DNA of 64,000 bases, taken from the NCBI GenBank assembly GCA_045545095.1, contig JAZQAG010000049.1:1-64000 (forward strand), read 5' to 3'. The notes below the pieces were generated by a model, which searched no databases, had not been told where the DNA came from, and worked only from the letters and a program-made list of their open reading frames with translations. Position numbers and translations under genes: made by a program. This stretch comes from Phocaeicola_A sp045545095. Lineage in GTDB: Bacteria > Bacteroidota > Bacteroidia > Bacteroidales > Bacteroidaceae. Of the stretch, positions 1 to 8,806 are shown one piece after another (position 1 is the stretch's first letter; each line of letters opens with the position of its first letter).

Positions 1-23
1 TTTCTTGAGATTTCGTTTGGAAT

Positions 24-102
24 GTAAACCTATTTTGGATTATCTTTGCAAAGCGTAAACTCACATAGGAATAAATATTTCCAGTGTAAACCTATATAGG
101 AT
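24..102. repeat. three ~30-bp-spaced direct repeats
   Basis: A motif of the form gtaaacctatwtwggat occurs at 24-40, 54-71 (diverged: gtaaactcacataggaat) and 85-102, spaced 30-31 bp. Regular helical-turn spacing (about three turns) suggests protein-binding sites or an old tandem duplication. No gene is evident between 1 and 429. Confidence 0.5.
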
Positions 103-149
103 TCTAAGTTTAACCCGTCAACTTATTTCAGTACACTGCAATCGAATCT

Positions 150-280
150 CAGTACTTCTTGGAAAATACTGCAGTACTTCCTGGGAAATACTGGAATACT
201 GCCTAAGCAGTACTGGAATACCGCTTAAGCGGTACTGGAGTATTGCTTAAGCAGTACTGGAATATCGCTGCAGTGTACTG
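150..280. repeat. six tandem 22-bp palindromic units
   Basis: Units start at 150, 172, 194, 216, 238 and 260. Each is itself a dyad with ends related to CAGTA...TACTG, and the inner six to eight bases differ between units but stay self-complementary (for example gcctaagc, cgcttaagcg). The array lies downstream of the leftward S41 protease gene. There are no spacers, so it is not a CRISPR array. Confidence 0.85.
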
Positions 281-429
281 GGATATCTGTCCAGAGATTC
301 TTCCTCCCTACAGTCGTCAGAATGACAAAGAAATGATATGTATCGCCTATTCGTTAAACGTTCAACCGGCCGAAGGCCATCCTCTCACCGCTAACCGCTC
401 ATCTCTCACCGTTAAGGCGAAGCCTCCTT

Positions 430-2088
430 TCATTCTCGGGCAACAAAGATGGAGGCATAACGTACACTGTCTCCTAAGACGTCGAGGGCCTTGTCCAAAT
501 CCGGATCGTCCTTCAACTGCTGGATGATAACACCGCGCTGGAAATAATAACGCTTGACTATCTCTGCAGCTATCAGAGGCTTGATTTCGGATGCCATCCT
601 ATCAAGGTCGGCTTCCAAGTTGTGTTGCAACTTCTTCTCCAATGCTTCGAACTCCGGCTTGGCATCTTCATAATATCCCTCAAAGGTGGCCAGTTCCTTG
701 AGTTTCTTCAATGCCCCTTCACTCTGGCGGTCATACTTGAAATCACTCTTCAGCACCTTCTCCTTGAAACGGGCATAGTCCTCGTCTGTCACAACAAACT
801 CCTCAGGGACAGCTATAGAAGGATGAGCCAACGCATACTCCGTCCCATAATCGAGCAGGACATCATCGTTGAGCAGATAAAACAAGATATTGGACTGGTC
901 GTCAATCTTCACCTCCACATCGGGACGGATGCCTCCACCATCGCGCACCTCACGGCCTGCCGCTGTATGGAAGACATTTGTCAGACTGTCCGGAGTACGT
1001 ACGGCACGACCGGACTCATCGCGATGCTGATAATCCAAGGCTTGGATACAACGTCCGCTGGGAATGTAGTATTTGGATGTGGTCACTTTCAACTGACCAT
1101 TATAAGGGAGGTCGCGCGGAATCTGTACCAATCCCTTGCCATAGGTGCGGGTACCTACTATCACAGCCCTATCGAGGTCCTGCAAAGCTCCGGCAACAAT
1201 CTCTGCTGCAGAGGCCGAAGCTCCATCCACCAGAACAGCAACAGGAATCTCGGTATCCAACGGCTCACGTTTGGTCTTATAAACATGGCAAGCCTGACGG
1301 AGTTTCCCTTTCGTGGAGACAATCTCCAGACCTTTAGGGACAAAGAGATTGACAACCTCCACAGCCTCGTTCAACAAGCCGCCACCATTGCTTCGCAAAT
1401 CAAGGGCCAGACGGGTGGCCCCCTGCTCTTTCAGGGTGATGATGGCCCGACGTACATCGCGTGAACAGTTGTCTGTGAAACTTGTCAACTGGATATATCC
1501 GGTCTTCCCATCCGGAAGGAGCCCTGAATAAGGAACTGCCGGCATCTGGATATTCCGACGGGTAATCTTGAACTCCAACGGTGCGGGCTCACCCGGACGG
1601 TCCACTTTCAATACAAAAGTGGTGGCTGCCTCGCCACGCAACATGTCACTGACCTTATCGGTGGCCATCCCCTCTACATCAACACCGTCAATGGAGAGTA
1701 TGATATCGCCCACCTTCAAACCGGCCTCTGCCGCAGGGGTTCCTTCGTAAGGTTCGAAGATAGCTACCCGATTACGCCCTTTATGCATACGGATAACGGA
1801 ACCTATACCGGCATACTTGCCTGTGGTCATCTGCTTCAGCTCGTCCAGATCGTCCTCCGGATAATAGACCGTATAGGGGTCTATCTCCTGCAACATGGCA
1901 TCAATGCCTGCCCGTATCACCTTCTCGGGATTCACCGTGTCCACATAAAACATGTCCAACTCCTTGAACAGGGAATTGAGGACATCCAGATTCTTCGAAA
2001 CCTGGAAATTATGGCTATCGCGTTTGAATCCGGTCCAACATAGGCACAAAGCTATGACGGCTACGAGGGGGAGAACTTTTTTCTTCAT
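430..2088 (-). CDS. S41 family C-terminal processing peptidase
   Basis: Periplasmic serine protease of the CtpA/Prc family (552 aa). The N-terminus MKKKVLPLVAVIALCLCWTG is a signal peptide or membrane anchor. A PDZ domain lies around residues 90-180 (AGIGSVI, GLKVGDIILSIDGV). The S41 catalytic core follows, with Ser293 in GASASAAE and Lys318 in GTRTYGKG; the 25-residue Ser-Lys spacing is that of Prc-type Ser/Lys dyads. A helical tail of about 150 residues follows the catalytic core. Family members trim or degrade envelope proteins; the substrate here is unknown. The gene appears monocistronic, with a TAnnTTTG promoter just upstream and no partner gene nearby. Confidence 0.93.
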   Translation of the reverse strand: MKKKVLPLVAVIALCLCWTGFKRDSHNFQVSKNLDVLNSLFKELDMFYVDTVNPEKVIRAGIDAMLQEIDPYTVYYPEDDLDELKQMTTGKYAGIGSVIRMHKGRNRVAIFEPYEGTPAAEAGLKVGDIILSIDGVDVEGMATDKVSDMLRGEAATTFVLKVDRPGEPAPLEFKITRRNIQMPAVPYSGLLPDGKTGYIQLTSFTDNCSRDVRRAIITLKEQGATRLALDLRSNGGGLLNEAVEVVNLFVPKGLEIVSTKGKLRQACHVYKTKREPLDTEIPVAVLVDGASASAAEIVAGALQDLDRAVIVGTRTYGKGLVQIPRDLPYNGQLKVTTSKYYIPSGRCIQALDYQHRDESGRAVRTPDSLTNVFHTAAGREVRDGGGIRPDVEVKIDDQSNILFYLLNDDVLLDYGTEYALAHPSIAVPEEFVVTDEDYARFKEKVLKSDFKYDRQSEGALKKLKELATFEGYYEDAKPEFEALEKKLQHNLEADLDRMASEIKPLIAAEIVKRYYFQRGVIIQQLKDDPDLDKALDVLGDSVRYASIFVARE

Positions 2089-2132
2089 ATATCAATCACA
2101 CTATATTGTTCACACTTAACATTATTAAAATG

Positions 2133-2140
2133 CAAAAGTA
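2133..2140 (-). promoter_or_regulatory. -7 element of the S41 peptidase promoter
   Basis: Read on the minus strand this is TACTTTTG, matching the Bacteroidota -7 consensus TAnnTTTG, about 45 nt before the start codon at 2088. No good -33 TTTG was identified. Confidence 0.6.
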
Positions 2141-2295
2141 ATGAAACATCTATCTGCATCCTGCATATAGACCAAACATTTAACTTTATTTCGTGGAAAT
2201 AGAGCCATTTTGAGGATAACCAGGCGTTTCGTCAGAACCGTATCTGTCCAAAAAGTGAGGAAATATAGAAAAATATCTATTTTTTTGCCCAACTT

Positions 2296-2327
2296 GTTGC
2301 ACAATTCAAAATAATGCATTACTTTTG
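2296..2327 (+). promoter_or_regulatory. tRNA-Asn promoter (GTTG / TACTTTTG)
   Basis: A -33-like GTTG at 2296-2299 is followed, about 20 nt later, by TACTTTTG at 2320-2327, about 35 nt before the first tRNA. This is the usual Bacteroidota promoter geometry. Confidence 0.6.
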
Positions 2328-2362
2328 CACCGCATTTCAGAAAAGAGATTCTGAAATTCACT

Positions 2363-2439
2363 GCTTCAGTAGCTCAGTTGGTTAGAGCACCTGACTGTTA
2401 ATCAGGGGGTCGTTGGTTCAAGCCCATCCTGAAGCGCCA
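2363..2439 (+). tRNA. tRNA-Asn (GTT), copy 1
   Basis: Cloverleaf seen directly. The acceptor stem is GCTTCAG/CTGAAGC, and the anticodon stem CCTGA/TCAGG encloses loop CTGTTAA with anticodon GTT. The T-loop is the normal TTCAAGC, the discriminator is G and CCA is encoded (2437-2439). The T-stem GTTGG/CCATC has a T-T mismatch at 50-64, shared with copy 2. Confidence 0.95.
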
Positions 2440-2472
2440 TTCAAAAAAAACATATATCGCACAGCGTAAATT

Positions 2473-2549
2473 GCTTCAGTAGCTCAGTTGGTTAGAGCAC
2501 CTGACTGTTAATCAGGGGGTCGTTGGCTCAAGCCCATCCTGAAGCGCCA
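2473..2549 (+). tRNA. tRNA-Asn (GTT), copy 2 with altered T-loop
   Basis: A tandem copy 33 nt after copy 1, identical to it except for one base: the T-loop reads CTCAAGC instead of TTCAAGC. That changes position 54, the near-invariant T of the TPsiC loop that forms the T54-A58 pair. The gene encodes CCA (2547-2549). It may be a decaying duplicate or still functional; the sequence alone cannot tell. Confidence 0.9.
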
Positions 2550-2553
2550 ACCC

Positions 2554-2585
2554 AAAAGGATGTATCAGATGATGCATCCTTTTTT
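2554..2585 (+). terminator. terminator of the tRNA-Asn operon
   Basis: Arms aaaaggatgtat and atgcatcctttt with a short loop and a T-run, directly after the second tRNA. It ends 13 nt before the rnhB start codon, which argues against any upstream start for rnhB. Confidence 0.8.
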
Positions 2586-2597
2586 ATTACCACAGCT

Positions 2598-3206
2598 ATG
2601 CTATTACCTTATTTGAATAAAGACCTGACAGAAGCGGGATGCGACGAAGCCGGACGCGGATGTCTGGCTGGAGCGGTATTTGCTGCAGCGGTCATCTTGC
2701 CTAAAGACTTCTACAACGAACAGTTGAACGACTCGAAACAATTGACAGAACGGCAGCGATATGCCCTCCGGGAGGTTATCGAACGCGAAGCTGTGGCCTG
2801 GGCTGTGGGTACTGTATCACCTGAGGAGATAGACAAGATAAACATTCTGAATGCTTCGATTCTGGCCATGCACCGGGCTGTGGACGGACTGAAGGTAAGG
2901 CCTGAGGCTCTCATCATCGACGGCAACCGTTTCAAACCATACCACGACCTGCCCCACACGACAGTGGTGAAGGGCGACGGCAAATATCTCTCTATCGCAG
3001 CAGCGTCCATCTTGGCAAAGACTTACCGTGATGACTACATGAACCGTCTTCATGAAGAATATCCATACTATGACTGGAAAGGGAACAAGGGATATCCTAC
3101 AAAAAAACACCGCGAAGGCATCCGCCTGCACGGTACTACACCCTATCACCGCATGAGTTTCAACCTCATGGGCGACGGACAATTAGAACTGTTCCCGAAG
3201 GATTAA
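2598..3206 (+). CDS. rnhB: ribonuclease HII
   Basis: Removes RNA from RNA-DNA hybrids, including single ribonucleotides in DNA (202 aa). The opening block EAGCDEAGRGCLAGAV contains the DEAGRG metal-binding motif. Further conserved blocks are LNDSKQLTERQR, IDGNRF and the SIAAASILAKTYRD stretch. I chose ATG 2598 (MLLPYLNKDL). A longer reading frame from 2523 would start inside the second tRNA and run through its terminator, so its first 25 residues are not real. No promoter of its own is obvious; readthrough past the tRNA terminator is possible. Confidence 0.95.
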   Translation: MLLPYLNKDLTEAGCDEAGRGCLAGAVFAAAVILPKDFYNEQLNDSKQLTERQRYALREVIEREAVAWAVGTVSPEEIDKINILNASILAMHRAVDGLKVRPEALIIDGNRFKPYHDLPHTTVVKGDGKYLSIAAASILAKTYRDDYMNRLHEEYPYYDWKGNKGYPTKKHREGIRLHGTTPYHRMSFNLMGDGQLELFPKD

Positions 3207-3297
3207 AAAGTGAAAGGGAGGGATTTTATCATGTACAAGGCAGCGGTTACGCCGTACTGCCCTGTTTCAGGATATACAGATAGACTGACAAGCCGGA

Positions 3298-3780
3298 CTA
3301 TTCCCCTGCAGCAATCAGGACTGTAGCATAAGCAGAGATGCCCTCTTCCCTGCCGGTAAAGCCCAACTTCTCGGTAGTGGTGGCCTTGACGGAAACATCA
3401 TCCACATCTATCCCCATCACTTGGGCAAGTGTTTCACAGATATGGGGTATATGCGCTTTCAACTTGGGACGCTCGGCACATACGGTGGCATCAATATTGC
3501 CCACCCGATAACCTTTCGTGGCAATAAGTTCTACTGTACGGGCCAACAATATCTTGCTGTCAATATTCTTGTACTCTCCTGCATTGTCTGGGAAATGATA
3601 GCCTATATCACGCATATTGGCAGCCCCCAGCAGGGCATCGCATATGGCATGAATCAGGACATCGGCATCAGAGTGACCAAGCAATCCCTTCTCGTGGTCC
3701 AGACGGATACCGCCCAACCAAAGTTCGCGCCCCTCAACCAACTTGTGGACATCGAAACCAAAGCCTACACGTATCTTCAT
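3298..3780 (-). CDS. ispF: 2-C-methyl-D-erythritol 2,4-cyclodiphosphate synthase
   Basis: Fifth step of the non-mevalonate isoprenoid pathway, cyclising CDP-ME 2-phosphate (160 aa, normal length). Metal-binding and substrate motifs are at the expected places: GFGFDVHKL (Asp/His ligands) near residue 10 and LLGHSDADVLIHAICDAL near residue 35. The C-terminal block has the usual ATTTEKLGFTGREEGI signature. It is convergent with rnhB and lies 24 nt downstream of porV on the same strand, so it is probably the last gene of the porU-porV unit. Confidence 0.96.
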   Translation of the reverse strand: MKIRVGFGFDVHKLVEGRELWLGGIRLDHEKGLLGHSDADVLIHAICDALLGAANMRDIGYHFPDNAGEYKNIDSKILLARTVELIATKGYRVGNIDATVCAERPKLKAHIPHICETLAQVMGIDVDDVSVKATTTEKLGFTGREEGISAYATVLIAAGE

Positions 3781-3804
3781 ATCCTTATACCTTAGAGAAA
3801 TTCT

Positions 3805-4971
3805 TTATCTGCCAAAAAGGTCACGCAAGCCATCCATATCGAATGCCAACGAGAAACGGAGTGTCTGGTCCAACGGATTGGTCTGTGCCACAGAGATCAC
3901 ATACGAAGCGTCCAAAGAGAAGACACTCATCTTGAAACCTGCTCCCACGGTATAGTACTTACGGTTTCCCTTGTAAGGGTCCTCGTGATGATAACCGGCA
4001 CGCACAGCAAACTGATTGTTGTACATGTACTCCAATCCGACACTCCACTGTATCTCTTTGAGCTCTTCGCTGAAACCTCCGGGAGCATCGTTGAACGACT
4101 TGAATATACCTGTAATGGGGGACTGGTCATAGTAGTCCTTCTGCAAACGGTCCTGATAATCGTTGTCATCCTCATCCTCTCCCTGCATAGGGCGGGTGGG
4201 CACCATCAGCTTATTGGCATCGGCACTGATGGAGATGGTGTTATACTCATCTATGGGCACAAGCAGAGAGGCACCTATACGCAAATTGGTAGGAAGGAAT
4301 TCACTGGTATTACCTTCATCATACGAAATCTTACTACCGATATTGGAAGCGTTCAGACCCAAACCGAGCAAGCACTCCCGCTGTCCCAACATAATGTAGT
4401 TGTTATAGTAGAAGGCGATATCTGCCGCAAAAGCTGATCCCGGAGTAATGTCCTCCTCTTCACGCCAAGCAAGGTCCGAATAGATGAAACGCAAGGCTAC
4501 TGCAGCCGAGAAGGTCTCTGACAACATGCGCGAATAGGCCACATCCACCGACATCTCATAAGGATTGATAGAAGAAACCGGCTCACCTGATTCGTCGAAA
4601 TCGGTAGCAACCTCACCCAAAGAGAAGTAACGGAGCGATCCGCTGAGCGCCGAATAGTCTCCGATACGGTAAAATCCGGAAAGGTAGGCGAGGTCAATAT
4701 CACTGACCAACTGGCGCAACCAAGGGGTGTAGGAGAGACCCAAACCTGCACGGGCAATATTAAAAGGATACTTGGCCGGATTCCAAAACTGTGAATAGAC
4801 ATCGGCCTCTGTGGCAGCACCCACATCACCCATACCACCTCCACGAGAATCGGGAGCAATAGACAAGGAGGTTACACCGGTCTGTACCGGATTGAACTGC
4901 TCTTTCTGCGCATAGACTGACTGTACTGCACAGAGAAGGATAATGATTGCTATAATTGAAAATCTTTTCAT
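3805..4971 (-). CDS. porV: type IX secretion outer-membrane protein PorV
   Basis: 388-aa beta-barrel. The signal peptide MKRFSIIAIIILLCAVQSVYA is followed by QKEQFNPVQTGVTSLSIAPD, the PorV/LptO-type opening, and then alternating amphipathic strands to the C-terminal FDMDGLRDLFGR. PorV is the FadL-like barrel that shuttles T9SS cargo to the PorU sortase. The start is ATG 4971; a longer frame from 5013 would add 14 residues in front of the signal peptide. It lies immediately downstream of porU, a pairing typical of the PorU/PorV attachment complex. Confidence 0.92.
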   Translation of the reverse strand: MKRFSIIAIIILLCAVQSVYAQKEQFNPVQTGVTSLSIAPDSRGGGMGDVGAATEADVYSQFWNPAKYPFNIARAGLGLSYTPWLRQLVSDIDLAYLSGFYRIGDYSALSGSLRYFSLGEVATDFDESGEPVSSINPYEMSVDVAYSRMLSETFSAAVALRFIYSDLAWREEEDITPGSAFAADIAFYYNNYIMLGQRECLLGLGLNASNIGSKISYDEGNTSEFLPTNLRIGASLLVPIDEYNTISISADANKLMVPTRPMQGEDEDDNDYQDRLQKDYYDQSPITGIFKSFNDAPGGFSEELKEIQWSVGLEYMYNNQFAVRAGYHHEDPYKGNRKYYTVGAGFKMSVFSLDASYVISVAQTNPLDQTLRFSLAFDMDGLRDLFGR

Positions 4972-5038
4972 ATCATATCTTTTATCTGAATACATACTTC
5001 TAAAAGGAAGCATATATAAAAACTTTCATCTTTCTCTT

Positions 5039-8000
5039 TTATTGTCTAAGGATTACAATTTTTCTGGCCTTGGTACTCGTTGACCCACCACCTGACGAGA
5101 TAGTGGCCCGATACAGATAGACACCGCTACCTATAGGCTGTCCGCTATTGGTCGTAAGGTCCCAGCCTACCCGATATTCTCCAGAAGAGGAGACACCGGT
5201 CTCCACATGTTCCCAAAGAAGGCGTCCCATGAAATCAAAGACTTCCATCCGGACCTCGACTTCGCTCTGCGGACGATTGTGGGTAAGGACAAATGTAGTT
5301 GACGTACGGGCAGGCGATTCGGTACTCCAAAGAGTGAACATCGAAGGACCAAGACCCTCCACCACTTCGAAAGGCACCTCTATGGTTGATGAATTATTCA
5401 TCACATCCCAAACACGGACCAGAATTGTATGGAAACCAGGAGACAAAGGCGGCAAACTATAACATACTGTCCCACGGGTAAAGTCTCCGGGTTCAGAGAC
5501 ATAGTAACTATTGAGCACATAGGTCATAGAAGGGTCATTGTCCACAATGGCAATGATATCATGACCGACACCATTTCCTGTAGCATTCACCCCTTCCTTG
5601 TCGTGCAGGGAGAGCATCAACAAGGGGGTTGCATTGACACGGTCACCTGCCACGAAATCGGTAGAATTCAGATACAACTGAATCTCCGGTCCCACAGAAT
5701 CGGTCACCAGCCCATCTGCTGTACCATTCATGCTGAAATTATCGTATGAGCCTTGGGCCTCCTGACGACTTTCATCCAGAGCATAGAAATAGATATGACC
5801 CTGCTCCTCAGAATAGCTGATATCCAAAGGAACCGGGAACGTAAAGGTAAACTCTCCACGACGGATGGAATCGCTACCGGCATAAACCTTCTGTGACAAA
5901 TCCCAAAATTCGAATATCTCATCCGGATCGGTAGCATTGCCCTTACATACGACCAATTCCTGACTATCATATATCGAAGGATGGATAAGGCCATTGAATG
6001 TTTCAACCAAAGCCCCACCTTCGTCCACAATCTTCCCTTTCAATGTCACCAACGAACCGGCTTTAAACTGTGACAAGTCCCCACCGTCACGGACAGGCAT
6101 GCCATTGACTTCAGAAAGCTGGACTTGGAAGCGGTCAGGAGTGGCCAAACGCAAAGCCGGATCACCAATAAGTACAAAATGCAGGTTATTCTCCTGATTG
6201 GCATAGGGATTGGTCTCATTCTTTGCCAATCTCAAGGCCTCACCCATAGGATAACCCTTGAATACATATTTCGTAAAAGCCCTATCCAACGGCATACTAC
6301 CGCTTCTGTAAGTCGAACGGGTAGTTCCCAGTACCGCAATGGCACCGCCATGCTCGTTCAACAGTGCGGCCTCGCCCATGTTCTCCTCTGGCAAATCAAT
6401 GGGAGAGGTATCACAAGCGGCAGTTACCCACAATGGCAAACGAGGAGAATTCAAGGCTTTCATTTCATTGATATCCCAAGCCAACTCATGGGAAAGCTCA
6501 TCCGCCCTTCCATGACCAAAATAATTAATCATAAGCACTCCCTCGGCCGACAACTCCCGAATACGGCGTGTGACATCGGGATACCGCGTACCGGTAGAAC
6601 CGATTTCTGGCACAAATGCGTCCCAATATACCTTCTCTATAATATAGGAAGGATTGACGGCATGTATCTGTTTGGCTATCTGTTCGGCATCACCCATATG
6701 GTCGTTACCATCCCCATCGTCGCCCATCACACACACTTTATTCTTCCATGGACCGGCCTCACGATTGGTCATATAAGCCTCTATCTTATCCACAACATTC
6801 TTGGCCTCGGCCAATGAGTGCACAGTAAGCCGACCTACAGCAGCATCCGCTTTACTGCGGGTCCATGCAGTGCCTTCGCTATCATCCAATAAGCAGAAGT
6901 ATTCCTCCATGACATAAGAGGTTGTCTCACTGACAGAATTTTCGGATTGGAAACAGAGCAGATAATTATCAGGGTCGGACTTGCTCCAAGATGATGAAAT
7001 CATGCGATTGTCTGCAGCACAATCTGCAAACAGAAGAAGATATTTGGGCAAATCCTCGGCATGGGCTGCACGGTCATAAAACATCTTCATGAAGCGGCGG
7101 ATGGCCGTTGCATCCGGAGCACCAGAGGAGAACTCATTATAAATCTGATCGGCACGGACTACGGAGACACGCAACGAATCATGTGCCCGGTGCAAATCTG
7201 CCAGACGTTCTGCCTGAGCAAGCCACAAAGCTGAAGAAGGCACTACTATAATCATATCCATAGCGCCTAATGCATGAAGATTCTGATTAGCTACTGCTCC
7301 AACGACCTCCACAGAGGGGAAAGACGCGGAAGAGACATCCAGAACGACATATTCGTCACTCAATGCCGCGACATCACCCACTTCATACATTCCATCCACC
7401 ATCGTTCCACCCAACTCGGTATATCCATACCCTGCGGCTCCCTTATTCGAAATCTTCCAGACTTTCGTATTGGCATTTGTCCCAGCAATATGGAAGGTGC
7501 AATACCCTGAATAACGGGTACGGAAACGAGTATATGCGCCATCCAGTTTGAGCTGACGCTGATAGTTCAATGTCAGATAATCCAAACGGCTGGAACCCGA
7601 TAGGGCCCCAGAGTGGGTCAATACGACAGAAGTATTCTCTGACAATTTGCCTGTACAAGTATATACACCAGAGGCTATCTGGACTTTCGTATAACTTCCA
7701 GGATTTGTCAAAGGGACTTTCAATGTGCCACACTGACTGCCATTTACCGCCACATTAACGGTACTGGCAGTTGGTGCATCCGAACCAAATGAGAGTGTCA
7801 CCTTAGCCATACCTTCCACATCCACATCAGGAAGCCGGAAAGTATATGTCTTGCTTTTCCCGTTCTTAAAATCATAATTCTCAAAAAAGATACGGCCACG
7901 CTCTTTCCAATGGCAGGCATCCTTTTCATAGAGGGCATAATCCGGGAAAGTCGTAACATTCGTCCCCACCCTGTCCATAGTTTTGGCAAGAAACTCTGCA

Positions 8001-8782
8001 GGTTCTCCCGAAGCATTGTCTGTCAAGAAATAATAGCCATACCGCGAATAGGTGTTCTGGGAATGGACAAAGGTATCTCCCGAACGGGTCCACTTCACTG
8101 TACCATGGGCATAGAACAACACATAGGAATCCCCACGATAAAGAGGAACCTCTTTCAGATCGTCCACACAATCCTGTATGTTCTTCTCGGAAAGCATCTG
8201 TCCTCCCTGTCCGAACAGGCGTACCTTAGCAGGGTCAGCAAACCCCATTGCACGCAATTCATTATGGGTTATCCGATGTACACCTGTTTCCGTAACCCGA
8301 ATCTTTACCCACTTCCCCTGAGCCAACATTGAAGAATCTGCATACCGAGAATCTGATGGGGAGGCAGAAGAGCGCAGTAACATGAGTTCGGGCGCCTTTT
8401 CCACAACAAGTTTCAAGGAAGTGAGCTTAAAGAATTTTCCATCCCGACAAACCAGTGGTATCAGGCTGACATGAAGTGTACCCTTCTTGGCCGATACACC
8501 TATATAACTATTCACGACAGGAACCTCCGGCAAATTCACAAGCGACTTCTTTAACAAAAGTTCTTCTGCCGCCGAAACTGGCTCATATTCGGGATATTCC
8601 ATGCGTACTGTATGCTCATACCCTACATAGTCTTCATCCAATGGTATATTGTGCGTAAAGACAGGGAGTACAGAGTCAATCCGGCATTCTTCCCAATCGA
8701 CCTCTAAAAAGCCTTGCGTCCGCCCGCACAATGGCCATAGAGCCAACAATGCTGCAAGTATTACGAACAATCGTTTATGCAT
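5039..8782 (-). CDS. porU: type IX secretion sortase PorU
   Basis: 1247-aa C25-family (gingipain-like) cell-surface sortase that cleaves the C-terminal signal of T9SS cargo and attaches the cargo to the surface. Seen: signal peptide MHKRLFVILAALLALWPLCG; a C25 domain with catalytic His757 in YFGHGRADE and Cys790 in TAACDTSP; a beta-rich region; and a FlgD-like C-terminal domain (GQPIGSGVYLYRATI...KIVILRQ), as known for PorU itself. The start is ATG 8782, 24 nt after the stop of the FAH-family gene, so co-transcription is likely. The presence of both catalytic residues argues for an active enzyme. Confidence 0.94.
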   Translation of the reverse strand: MHKRLFVILAALLALWPLCGRTQGFLEVDWEECRIDSVLPVFTHNIPLDEDYVGYEHTVRMEYPEYEPVSAAEELLLKKSLVNLPEVPVVNSYIGVSAKKGTLHVSLIPLVCRDGKFFKLTSLKLVVEKAPELMLLRSSASPSDSRYADSSMLAQGKWVKIRVTETGVHRITHNELRAMGFADPAKVRLFGQGGQMLSEKNIQDCVDDLKEVPLYRGDSYVLFYAHGTVKWTRSGDTFVHSQNTYSRYGYYFLTDNASGEPAEFLAKTMDRVGTNVTTFPDYALYEKDACHWKERGRIFFENYDFKNGKSKTYTFRLPDVDVEGMAKVTLSFGSDAPTASTVNVAVNGSQCGTLKVPLTNPGSYTKVQIASGVYTCTGKLSENTSVVLTHSGALSGSSRLDYLTLNYQRQLKLDGAYTRFRTRYSGYCTFHIAGTNANTKVWKISNKGAAGYGYTELGGTMVDGMYEVGDVAALSDEYVVLDVSSASFPSVEVVGAVANQNLHALGAMDMIIVVPSSALWLAQAERLADLHRAHDSLRVSVVRADQIYNEFSSGAPDATAIRRFMKMFYDRAAHAEDLPKYLLLFADCAADNRMISSSWSKSDPDNYLLCFQSENSVSETTSYVMEEYFCLLDDSEGTAWTRSKADAAVGRLTVHSLAEAKNVVDKIEAYMTNREAGPWKNKVCVMGDDGDGNDHMGDAEQIAKQIHAVNPSYIIEKVYWDAFVPEIGSTGTRYPDVTRRIRELSAEGVLMINYFGHGRADELSHELAWDINEMKALNSPRLPLWVTAACDTSPIDLPEENMGEAALLNEHGGAIAVLGTTRSTYRSGSMPLDRAFTKYVFKGYPMGEALRLAKNETNPYANQENNLHFVLIGDPALRLATPDRFQVQLSEVNGMPVRDGGDLSQFKAGSLVTLKGKIVDEGGALVETFNGLIHPSIYDSQELVVCKGNATDPDEIFEFWDLSQKVYAGSDSIRRGEFTFTFPVPLDISYSEEQGHIYFYALDESRQEAQGSYDNFSMNGTADGLVTDSVGPEIQLYLNSTDFVAGDRVNATPLLMLSLHDKEGVNATGNGVGHDIIAIVDNDPSMTYVLNSYYVSEPGDFTRGTVCYSLPPLSPGFHTILVRVWDVMNNSSTIEVPFEVVEGLGPSMFTLWSTESPARTSTTFVLTHNRPQSEVEVRMEVFDFMGRLLWEHVETGVSSSGEYRVGWDLTTNSGQPIGSGVYLYRATISSGGGSTSTKARKIVILRQ

Positions 8783-8806
8783 ACACTTACATTACTTCAT
8801 TTAACA

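Noticed and set aside
150..280. Possible CRISPR array at the left end
   Set aside because: The units abut with no unique spacers, each is a palindrome, and no cas gene is nearby.
622..1464. 280-aa plus-strand frame opposite the S41 peptidase
   Set aside because: Antisense shadow of a clear protease gene; no domain or start signal.
2125..2361. 78-aa minus-strand frame between the S41 gene and the tRNAs
   Set aside because: It covers the divergent promoters of the S41 gene and the tRNAs, has no ribosome-binding site or recognisable domain, and reads like A/T-rich spacer.
2523..2597. Longer rnhB start adding 25 residues
   Set aside because: It begins inside the second tRNA and passes through the terminator; ATG 2598 matches normal RNase HII starts.
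3207..3297. Small hairpin ggcag...ctgcc between rnhB and ispF as terminator
   Set aside because: The stem is only about five bases with a large loop and no T-run, too weak to call.
5039..8782. PorU as a gingipain-like virulence protease
   Set aside because: The layout, size and porV neighbour fit the sortase PorU; gingipains have different pro-domains and context.
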